Shown here: one piece after another, positions 1 through 9,877 of the stretch
How the letters are laid out: every line of letters begins with the position of its first letter
How positions within the stretch are numbered: the stretch's first letter is position 1
NCBI GenBank assembly: GCA_051530055.1
Contig: CM121342.1
Span: 1,922,001 to 1,986,000, forward strand
Source: Neoechinorhynchus agilis
Lineage: Eukaryota; Acanthocephala
Length of the DNA stretch: 64,000 bases
Direction: 5' to 3'
Notes under the pieces: model-generated
Seen by the model: only the letters and a program-made list of their open reading frames with translations
Databases searched by the model: none
Told to the model about the DNA's origin: nothing
Translations under genes and position numbers: made by a program

Positions 1-270
1 TACACCACCGGCAAAATGGCCGCTTTGGGTAACCAACATGATTACGATTACCTGAATGGATTTGAGGTGCTCAACTTCAACCGACTGTTTTTTAGGAAAT
101 AGACATCGGTGAAGTCCAAAAGCAAGACGTTTATTGGTGAATTCACAAGGCGCCTCGATTAAATGGTCGCAGTGTTGAGGGAAAAAGTAGAAATAATTGA
201 TTTGATCACATGGCCGTAAGTAGAAAGCGTAAACCTTATCATCATGGCAATCTCCAAGTCTTAATAGAAA

Positions 271-411
271 GTTGTAAGTTCGGGGAAAAGTTTGAAATCC
301 GATTGGTTTCGGAGTATTTATTGTCAGTTTTTTTTAAATAACGTGAACAAGATTGTGCGCATCCGAAAAACCAATCGGATTTAAAATTTTTTAAGCGCCA
401 GAACTTACAAC
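271..411. repeat. Hairpin-forming inverted repeat (MITE-like)
   Basis: Arms at about 271-312 and 364-411 are imperfect reverse complements. Both carry GTTGTAAGTTC at the outer end and AAATCCGATTGGTTT further in. The spacer is about 50 nt. No obvious target-site duplication is visible and no protein is encoded, so this could be a small non-autonomous DNA element or an old inverted duplication. The rest of 1-628 shows no gene I can support. Confidence 0.55.
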
Positions 412-628
412 CATCAATGAACAATTCAATCCCCGTCAAATTTAATATAGAAAAAATCAAAAAGAAAAAGGTAAGAGATTGCCACACGTGTACACAGCTC
501 AAACCAAGTCAAAAAGTCCACTCTTCCACCTTTTTCTTTCGCTTTAAACACAGCTTTTGCACGAGAAACCAAATCATGTTCATCGTTCCGAAAATGTTCC
601 CTCTAAAAAGAATTGATTTGCCTTCTTT

Positions 629-886
629 TTAAATATTTGATGTAATGCTCACCAATTCATCTCTTGTTGAAAACTCTAAGTTACAATGAGAACAAAGAAA
701 CGAGTGGTCATAATCGAGCCATTCGTACGATGAAGTTCGACTTATGCACTGGCTCTTATTTGAACATTCTTGTTTTTCCTGATTATTGATGATTGAATCC
801 AAAATCTGTTGAGCTTCGACGTCATACAGATTAAAACATATCACGGATCGTTCCTCAGAAACACCCCTCTTATCAAATGACGTCAT
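629..886 (-). CDS. Possible small protein with one C-x2-C finger-like motif
   Basis: An 85-residue open frame begins with ATG at 886. GTTGTTCAG lies immediately upstream, so the start codon directly follows a splice-acceptor-like AG. Near the C-terminus is FLCSHCNLEFSTRDEL, which looks like the first half of a C2H2 zinc finger, but the two histidines are not seen. The product is acidic and serine-rich with no other recognisable domain. It could be the first exon of a longer gene or a chance frame. The function is unknown. Confidence 0.35.
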   Translation of the reverse strand: MTSFDKRGVSEERSVICFNLYDVEAQQILDSIINNQEKQECSNKSQCISRTSSYEWLDYDHSFLCSHCNLEFSTRDELVSITSNI

Positions 887-1177
887 CTGAACAACATCGA
901 AAAATGAATGCAATTGCCAAAATGTGCTTTGATCTACGCTTCTTTCGTATCTCTAGAGCATTTTTATGTATTTTTTGCGATAAGAAAATCAATCACTCTT
1001 CTCAATATTCTGTCCGTTTCATGTCTTACATATTTTTTTACAAACTTACAAAGTGAAGAAGCTCGACGATACGGAAGAATTATAGAGCATTTTATTTCAG
1101 TAACATTGAAGCATATTCTCTCGTTTTTTAATTAGCTTTTGGCTCGTTCATTTTTTCATAAGTGAGCAAATTTCTAT

Positions 1178-4100
1178 GAATTATTCTATTTTTTTGAAGT
1201 CCGGTTTGCTTGTAACTTTTATTCTGTATTTTTTAAGTGTGGCCTTTTTTTACAGCTGATAATTTTCCTATTAGGCACAAAGCCCGTCACCGATATCTTG
1301 GACGAGGGAAGTGCATGAAATCACACTTGATACCCTGCTGAACCATCACACGGTTACGAGTTTGTTCGCATCGTTCCGCATCGTCGGATATCTTCCCCAA
1401 GGAGGCGGGGTTCCCTTCGTCGAGGCATTTCGCCCCCTTGGTTGTTCGTCATTGGCGGAAATGGACATTGAACCCTTTAGACCAAACTGGGATCAGAGCT
1501 TTTAGTCCACTTGACCACCGCTAACACAACTACGAAATGTACAAACTCTACCATTTAATTTCTTAATTTTGGGCCAATTAAATTATTCTATTTTTGAACG
1601 GTTTGCTTGTAACTTTTATTCTGTATTTTAAGTGTGGCCTCTTTTTTACAGCTGATAATTTTCCTATTAGGCACAAAGCCCGTCACCGATATCTTGACGA
1701 GGGAAGTGCATGAAATCACACTTGATACCCTGCTGAACCATCACACGGGTTACGAGTTTGTTCGCATCGTTCCGGATCGTCGGATATCTTCCCCCAAGGA
1801 GGCGGGGTTCCCCTCTGTCAACGCATTTCGCCCCTCTTGGTTGTCTTGGGTCATTGGCGGAAATGGACATTGAACCCTTTAGACCAAACTGGGACTGAGC
1901 TTTTAGTCCACTTGACCACCTCAACACAACTACGAAATGTACAAACTCTACCAATTTTAATTTTTTAATTTTGGGCCAATTGAATTATTCTATTTTTTTT
2001 GAAGTCCGGTTTGCTTGTAACTTTTATTCTGTATTTTTTAAGTGTGGCCTCTTTTTACAGCTGATAATTTTCCTATTAGGCACAAAGCCCGTCACCGATA
2101 TCTTGGACGAGGGAAGTGTATAAAATTACACTTAATGCCCTGCTGAACCATCACACGGTTACGAGTTAGTTCGCATCGTTCCGGATCGTCGGATATCTTC
2201 TCCAAGGAGGCGGGGTTCCCTTCGTCGAAGCATTTCGCCCCCTTGGTTGTTCGTCATTGGCGGAAATGGACATTGAACCCTTTAGACCAAACTGGGATCA
2301 GGAGCTTTTAGTCCACTTGAACACCTCTACACAACCACGAAATGTACAAACTCAACCAATTTTAATTTTTTAATTTTGGGCCAATTGAATTATTCTATTT
2401 TTTTGAAGTCCGGTTTGCTTGTAACTTTTATTCTGTATTTTAAGTGTGGCCTCTTTTTACAGCTGATAATTTTCCTTTTAGGCACAAAGCCCGTCACCGA
2501 TATCTTGGACGAGGGAAGTGCATAAAATTACACTTAATGCCCTGCTGAACCATCACACGGTTACGAGTTTGTTCGCATCGTTCCGGATCGTCGGATATCT
2601 TCCCCAAGGAGGCGGGGTTCCCTTCGTCGAAGCATTTCGCCCCCTTGCTTGTTCGTCATTGGCGGAAATGGACATTGAACCCTTTAGACCAAACTGGGAT
2701 CAGGAGCTTTTAGTCCACTTGAACACCTCAACACAACTACGAAAATGTACAAACCTACCAATTTTAATTTTTTAATTTTGGGCCATTGAATTATTCTATT
2801 TTTTTGAAGTCCGGTTTGCTTGTAACTTTTATTCTGTATTTTTTAAGTGTGGCCTCTTTTACAGCTGATAATTTTCCTATTAGGCACAAAGCCCGTCACC
2901 GATATCTTGGACGAGGGAAGTGTATAAATACACTTAATGCCCTGCTGAACCATCAACGGTTACGAGTTTGTTCGCATCGTTCCGGATCGTCGGATATCTT
3001 CCCCAAGGAGGCGGGGTTCCCTTCGTCGAAGCATTTCGCCCCCTTGCTTGTTCGTCATTGGCGGAAATGAACATTGAACCCTTTGGACCAAACTGGGATC
3101 AGGAGCTTTTAGTCCACTTGACCACCTCAACACAACTACGAAATGTACGAACTCTACCAATTTTAATTTTTTAATTTTGGGCCAATTGAATTATTCTATT
3201 TTTTTGAAGTCCGGTTTGCTTGTAACTTTTATTCTGTATTTTAAGTGTGGCCCCTTTTTACAGCTGATAATTTTCCTATTAGGCACAAAGCCCGTCACCG
3301 ATATCTTGGACGAGGGAAGTGTATAAAATTACACTTAATGCCCTGCTGAACCATCACACGGTTACGAGTTTGTTCGCATCGTTCCGGATCGTCGGATATC
3401 TTCCCCAAGGAGGCGGGGTTCCCTTCGTCGAGGCATTTCGCCCCCTTGGTTGTTCGTCATTGGCGGAAATGGACATTGAACCTTGGACCAAACTGGATCA
3501 GGAGCTTTTAGTCCACTTGACCACCTCAACACAACTACGAAATATACAAACTCTACCAATTTTAATTTTTAATTTTGGGCCAATTGAATTATTCTCTATT
3601 TTTTTGAAGTCCGGTTTGCTTGTAACTTTTATTCTGTATTTTTTAAGTGTGGCCTCTTTTTACAGCTGATAATTTTCCTATTAGGCACAAAGCCCGTCAC
3701 CGATATCTTGGACGAGGGAAGTGTATAAAATTACACTTAATGCCCTGCTGAACCATCACACGGTTACGAGTTTGTTCGCATCGTTCCGGATCGTCGGATA
3801 TCTTCCCCAAGGAAACGGGGTTCCCTTCGTCAAAGCATTTCGCCCCCTTGGTTGTTCGTCATTGGCGGAAATGGACATTGAAACCTTTAGACCAAACTGT
3901 GATCAGGAGCTTTTAGTCCACTTGACCACCTCAACACAACTACGAAATGTACAAACTCTACCAATTTTAATTTTTTAATTTTGGGCCAATTGAATTATTC
4001 TATTTTTTTGAAGTCCGGTTTGCTTGTAACTTTTATTCTGTATTTTTAAGTGTGGCTTCTTTTTACACAGCTGATAATTTTCCTATTAGGCACAAAGCCC

Positions 4101-6163
4101 GTCACCGATATCTTGGACGAGGGAAGTGCAATAGAAATCACACTTAATGCCCCGCTGAACCATCACAAGGTTACGAGTTTGTTCGCATCGTTCCGGATCG
4201 TCGGATATCTTCCCCAAGGGAGGCGGGGTTCCCTTCGTCAACGCATTTCGCCCCCTTGGTTGTTCGTCATTGGCGGAAATGGACATTGAACCCTTTAGAC
4301 CAAACTGGGATCAGGAGCTTTTAGTCCACTTGACCACCTCAACACAACTACGAAATATACAAACTCTACCAATTTTAATTTTTTAATTTTGGGCCAATTG
4401 AATTATTCTATTTTTTGAAGTCCGGTTTGCTTGTAACTTTTATTCTGTATTTTAAGTGTGGCCTCTTTTACAGTTGATAATTTTCCTATTAGGTGTCAAA
4501 GCCCGTCACCGATATCTTGGACGAGGGAAGTGCATAAAATTACACTTAATGCCCTGCTGAACCATCACACGGTTACGAGTTAGTTCGCATCGTTCCGGAT
4601 CGTCGGATATCTTCCCCGAGGAAACGGGGTTCCCTTCGTCAAAGCATTTCGCCCCCTTGGTTGTTCGTCATTGGCGGAAATGAACATTGAACCCTTTGGA
4701 CCAAACTGGGATCAGGAGCTTTTAGTCCACTTGACCACCTCAACACAACTACGAAATGTACAAACTCTACCAATTTTAATTTTTTAATTTTGGGCCAATT
4801 GAATTATTCTATTTTTTTGAAGTCCGGTTTGCTTGTAACTTTTATTCTGTATTTTAAGTGTGGCCTTTTTTTACAGCTGATAATTTTCCTTTTAGGCACA
4901 AAGCCCGTCACCGATATCTTGGACGAGGGAAGTGCATAAAATTACACTTAATGCCCTGCTGAACCATCCGACGGTTACGAGTTTGTTCGCATCGTTCCGG
5001 ATCGTCGGATATCTTCCCCAAGGAAACGGGATTCCCTTCGTCAACGCATTTCGCCCCCTTGGTTGTTCGTCATTGGCGGAAATGGACATTGAAACCTTTG
5101 GACCAAACTGTGATCAGGAGTTTTTAGTCCACTTGACCACCTCAACACAACTACGAAATGTACAAACTCTACCAATTTTAATTTTTTAATTTTTGGCCAA
5201 TTGAATTATTCTATTTTTTTGAAGTCCGGTTTGCTTGTAACTTTTATTCTGTATTTTTTAAGTGTTGCCTCATTTTACAGCTGATAATTTTCCTTTTAGG
5301 CACAAAGACCGTCACCGATATCTTGGACGAGGGAAGTGCATAAAATTACACTTAATGCCCTGCTGAACCATCACACGGTTACGAGTTTGTTCGCATCGTT
5401 CCGGATCGTCGGATATCTTCCCCAAGGAGGCGGGGTTCCCTTCGTCAAAGCATTTCGCCCCCTTGGTTGTTCGTCATTGGCGGAAATGGACATTGAACCC
5501 TTTAGACCAAACTGGGATCAGGAGCTTTTAGTCCACTTGACCACCTCAACACAACTACGAAATGTACAAACTCTACCAATTTTAATTTTTTAATTTTGGG
5601 CCAATTGAATTATTCTATTTTTTTGAAGTCCGGTTTGCTTGTAACTTTTATTCTGTATTTTAAGTGTGGCCTCTTTTTACAGCTGATACTTTTCCTATTA
5701 GGCACAAAGCCCGTCACCGATATCTTGGACGAGAGAAGTGCATAAAATTACACTTGATACCCTGCTGAACCATCACACGGTTACGAGTTTGTTCGCATCG
5801 TTCCGGATCGTCGGATATCTTCCCCGAGGAAACGGGGTTCCCTTCGTCAAAGCATTTCGCCCCCTTGGTTGTTCGTCATTGGCGGAAATGGACATTGAAA
5901 CCTTTAGACCAAACTGGGATCAGGAGCTTTTAGTCCACTTGACCACCTCAACACAACTACGAAATGTACAAACTCTACCAATTTTAATTTTTTAATTTTG
6001 GGCCAATTGAATTATTCTATTTTTTTGAAGTCCGGTTTGCTTGTAACTTTTATTCTGTATTTTAAGTGTGGCCTCTTTTTACAGCTGATAATTTTCCTTT
6101 TAGGCACAAAGCCCGTCACCGATATCTTGGACGAGGGAAGTGCATAAAATTACACTTAATTAC
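1178..6163 (+). repeat. Tandem array of twelve ~402-bp units
   Basis: The same ~402-bp unit recurs head to tail. Using the recurring GCACAAAGCCCGTCACC as marker (a variant in the unit near 4493), units start near 1275, 1671, 2080, 2482, 2884, 3283, 3685, 4090, 4493, 4896, 5300, 5702 and 6104. There is a partial unit before the first marker and a ~60-bp stub after the last. Spacing is 396-409. Units differ by a few per cent, with shared variant blocks (GGAGGCGGGG versus GGAAACGGGG), as expected from unequal exchange or gene conversion. Each unit has an AT-rich linker (TTTTAATTTTTTAATTTTGG) and a GC-richer core. A ~85-codon plus-strand frame is open in about half the units and shifted in the others, so coding is doubtful. 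Confidence 0.95.
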
Positions 6164-6195
6164 CCTTCGCTTCCCAATAACAATGAATCGGTGGT

Positions 6196-6226
6196 GGGCT
6201 TTGTGCCTAAAAGGAAAATTATCAGC
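6196..6226 (-). repeat. Inverted copy of the array-unit boundary
   Basis: Thirty-one bases just past the end of the 402-bp array are the reverse complement of the junction that starts every unit (GCTGATAATTTTCC...AGGCACAAAGCCC). The array is therefore bounded on its right by an inverted end. This is the layout of a terminal-inverted-repeat element whose interior was amplified in tandem. Confidence 0.8.
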
Positions 6227-6385
6227 AGTGAAAAAAAACACAAAAAGCAATTTTATTTTTGATATTTCGTCATCTAGGAGAAGTTCGAATATAAAGCACT
6301 TAATTCTGAACGTATCAGACGTGTAGAGTAAACAAAAAAATTATATTAGGATTGAATTACTTTTTTTCTTAGTTATACCACATGA

Positions 6386-6463
6386 CCAAGAACTTCAGAT
6401 TGCTGGCTTCGAGTGTCGCCACTTGTGTCGATACACTCGCAGCCAGCAATTTCAAGTTCTCGG
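6386..6463. repeat. Imperfect ~34-bp hairpin at a LINE fragment edge
   Basis: Arms 6386-6418 and 6429-6463 are reverse complements with only a few mismatches, around a 10-nt loop. The right arm is LINE coding sequence (ATCVDTLAASNFKF in frame), and the left arm is an inverted copy of that stretch. A fold-back during target-primed reverse transcription or repair would produce this. Confidence 0.7.
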
Positions 6464-6739
6464 TAGTTCAAACTGGAGGTGCAGTGAGCGCTGCGGAAGG
6501 ACGGAAACGGCGAAATACCTCGATTGAACCCGGGCCATATGTTTGTGCCTTTTGGGGTTGAGACCTACGGATCTCTTGGTAACGAGGATCTTCAACTCCT
6601 GAGGGATCTGAAGCGACGCCTTCAGGTTATAACCGGTGATGCAAGTTCAGGTCAATAACTGGCTCAAAATATCAGCATCGCCGTGTTGAGAGGCAACACT
6701 GCAAGCATTCGGGCGACAATTGAGGACGAGGACGGCTAG
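6418..6739 (+). mobile_element. LINE C-terminal domain fragment (family 2)
   Basis: Translation gives the conserved C-terminal module of a non-LTR retrotransposon family seen repeatedly in this window: ATCVDTLA, SAAEGRK, FVPFGVETYGSLG and ISIAVLRGNTASI. There is a frame change in the middle and one in-frame stop, so this is a dead 5'-truncated copy. The sister copies at 27.6, 38.1, 59.9 and 60.8 kb align along the whole module. From 6740 to 7434 I see no gene. Confidence 0.75.
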
Positions 6740-7434
6740 GAATTTTTTGCCGGATACAGTTTTCCTTCAAAATTTTGATAAGTTCAAATAATAAACTAAG
6801 TTTTAAGATTGAAAAAGTTATACCATCGATCTTATTAAAGTTCACTAATTTATTTCCCCGATATTTCACCTCTCGGAAAATTCCGACATTATCAAGGTTT
6901 GTTATTGCTTGTAAGTTTTCAGGAATTATTCGATGTGAAATACCGGAAATAAATCAGTGAATCTAAATCCGAGCGACGGTATAACTACCAAAATAAAATA
7001 TCTTTTCCCCCGAAGATAATGAAGCAAAAAATTGAGTTACTTTTATTCATCTCGTTCTCATCAAAACAAACTATGGGCAACATCTTTACGGAAACTTTTA
7101 TGTTCCGGAGTCCGATTTAAAAATTCTCCCGCAAGCACTCAGACAAAATGGCATTTCTAGTAAAGTTCGAGGAAAAAAATCGAGCGGTTCTATATTTATG
7201 AAAGACCTTTGGAAACTCGTCGGGTTCATTATCAGTTGCTTAAGATCGAGTGCTGAAATAAATTTTTATCAGTCATAAAAAAATACCATGAGCTTTTTGT
7301 GAGGCTAAAAGACAGGTTTCAAATTCCACAGTGTTCAGTTGACTAAAAAAGGGTGCTTGAAATTTCTGATCATAAAATATATTTGCAGATGATAGACGAT
7401 TCCGATATATAAATTGCCGCACAATCCTCTTTAG

Positions 7435-7797
7435 ATGTCCAGCCGACAAAAACAACTTGACCTTTTAGCCGAAGGTAAAATTCCGTTCGATTTATCCGAA
7501 ACAAGAGAAGTGCAAGCATCCGAAGTCCGCTCAATCTACCGTTGTGCTTCCAATAAAATTAAACGGATTTTAAAAGAAGAATGTTCCATTCTTTTCGAAT
7601 GTAAAATGTGCAAGCAAGTGCTGCGGAGCTTTGAAGGATTCCTTTATCATCGAAGTTGCGTTTGCGGTGATGCAGCTATTCGTGGTCGGGATAAACTAGA
7701 CGACAGGTCACAAAGGATTTTGAACTCTATGCTTCAGCCCATCATCATTGTTGAGTTTATGAATCTGGATACTCTTGATTTGAGTAATGGATACTAG
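7435..7797 (+). CDS. Small single-exon protein with a C2H2-like finger
   Basis: A 120-residue frame begins with an ATG that directly follows CTCTTTAG, an acceptor-like site with no space between AG and ATG. The N-terminal half is charged and probably helical. Residues ~60-80 hold FECKMCKQVLRSFEGFLYHR, with spacing close to a single C2H2 finger (C-x2-C...H), followed by a further CVCG. The frame ends MNLDTLDLSNGY. I do not recognise the family. A nucleic-acid-binding role is only an inference from the finger. The start context suggests a 5'UTR intron or trans-splicing. Confidence 0.5.
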   Translation: MSSRQKQLDLLAEGKIPFDLSETREVQASEVRSIYRCASNKIKRILKEECSILFECKMCKQVLRSFEGFLYHRSCVCGDAAIRGRDKLDDRSQRILNSMLQPIIIVEFMNLDTLDLSNGY

Positions 7798-8552
7798 CGG
7801 TTTTTGTTGATTAAATCGTTTCGTAGGTTTAAGACTAATATAGAAAAGAATTGAAATCAATTTCAGTTCAACAATTATCTTTCAAACTTTGAGATTAATT
7901 TTTATTGGATTGCATTCGGGTGCCTAGATATCTTATTATTTTTATCGGTCGGATCGTTAGTCTCTCGGTGTCGAGGACCGACCATAATAAGAAGATTATT
8001 TATAAAACTTGGAGAAAATGTAGATGTTTCGATCACAATCTGAGTACCCTCACAGCTCCGTACTATAACAAGTAGGGAAATTTTAATTGATTAGAGAAAT
8101 AGACTTGAATCGTATTTCCCGGTCGGTTTTAAAACTTTAGGAATGAATATGTTTCCATCGATTTCGAACAACTTTGATAAAGGCAAGATATTGTGCCTGC
8201 GAAATATCGGATTTAATAAATTATTTTAATTTTTCACCGTAATAAACAAGCATAAATTTTAATGTGATCGCTTGTCGGTACGTAGAAATTAACCTCATTG
8301 AAAAAATCAAAAGCTTTTAATAAATCACGTAACGTCTATATAAAACGCAATGCTCTAGTTAATCTTCTTAAAATTCAGAGACGTTTTCCTTTGACGAATA
8401 ACGTTTTACAAGATCAGACATAGAACCATAGAGAAATAGCGATACAAACAGTTCTTTTCTGAATATTAAAAACGCACACAAGCGCATGAATGATGATAAG
8501 CTTAATGGGTCAGTGTCGCATTTTTGTCGCCTTTTTCACGTTTCTTTAAATG

Positions 8553-8764
8553 TTATATACGTCTTCGTCTTTTTTTAGGCATAAATCCTGAATTCCACAC
8601 TTGCATCCCATTGGCTTCCGATTTGAGCTCGTTTATGTGAACATACCGATCGCTCGGTATTTTGCCTAAGTTCGCTATATTTTTGGATAGATGTTCTGGC
8701 GACAAGAAGGACGACAGGACCTCATTGTAGTTTTGCCTCAAGGTACCCAAGAAGTTTATGTAAT
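8553..8764 (-). CDS. Probable terminal exon of an unknown nuclear protein
   Basis: On the minus strand, CCTAATTAG at about 8772-8765 could be a splice acceptor opening a frame of about 70 codons. It reads YINFLGTLRQNYNEV... and ends GFMPKKRRRRI followed by a stop. The basic tail resembles a nuclear localisation signal. No upstream partner exon is evident in 8.8-9.8 kb, which otherwise looks non-coding. The family is not recognised and the call rests on composition and the acceptor only. Confidence 0.3.
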
Positions 8765-9877
8765 CTAATTAGGCGTCCACACTGGAATGCAGAGCCGCTT
8801 CAGCTTCATTGGAGCTACAAATGAGTATATAGAAACAGAAAACACAAACATTTAGAGTGTCTACTTTCCCTGCGAAACAGGTGTAGTTTCTTCTCTCAAT
8901 TTCTATACGAACCATAGAAAATAGCCAGGACGTATGCCTTCAGGCTAATGAACGCCGGAGATCCAGTTTAAAAAGGTAGATAGAACCTATTTCGCCTCAT
9001 GAAATCAGTGGTATTCCTCATTGTAATCTAATTGAACAATTCAGAGCTCTAATATTATTGAAAATAAAAGATCAACATTATTGTAAAAAATTGTTCTTTG
9101 GTTATGAGAACAATAGATATTGATTTATTAATGTCTCGTCGGACTTCTTCGAGTCCAAAAGGTAGTTCAGGGTGGCTTTATCATGAGTTTTAGTCTATAA
9201 TCCGTCTTATTTAATTAGTCGATCATTCAACGGCTTTTCGCGAATTTTGAATAGTATGTCTCATGAGTCATTGGTAAAGACTCCTTGTTTATGATCTACA
9301 CCTAGACCATTATTCATAAATACATAAGGAGAAATTCGTAGATGCCCACAACTGGAAATTTAGTAATCAGAAACTAATCTTAGCAGTCAGAAGCATGGCT
9401 CTAAGCAGCTTTTTCACATCTTTAAGCTTTGAAAGGTACCCAATCGATCTTTTACGACAACGTGGAATCCATCTTCTCAACAAAAAAAGACACTTGAATT
9501 TCAAAAACTTGGTTTGAAAGGTTCTATAGAACTTCTAGAAACCAGCGTGGTACATTCCTACATTTCTCAAACTCTAAATTTTTTTATGAGCTCCTTACAC
9601 CGCAATCCTTAAGAGTGCATCTTTTCAAAACAAACATATTATCGTTGAAAATTCATAAAAACGCCATTTCAACCCCAATCTTTCGATCGACTTGGCAATT
9701 CGAGGTCGAAATAGCTGATTAAACTGGCCGTTGTCCTGTTATGGAAGAATTAAGAATTTATTCCTGCCATTTCCTTTCTTTGATTTGAGAAAAGTTGCAA
9801 TGTACGCTATTTAGTTAGGACGCCTAGAAATCGGGACTTTTGGAGCATTAATTAACTTTTTTTGTGGTTTCAGACAA

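Noticed and set aside
417-632. 71-codon plus-strand frame
   Set aside because: Low-complexity K/F-rich translation of AT-rich DNA next to the hairpin repeat, with no motif.
1178-6163. CRISPR-like repeat array
   Set aside because: The whole ~402-bp unit repeats with no unique spacers, and the genome is animal.
1311-6326. A family of tandem protein genes in the 402-bp array
   Set aside because: The frame is open in only about half the units and lacks splice or poly(A) logic. The DNA repeat explains it.
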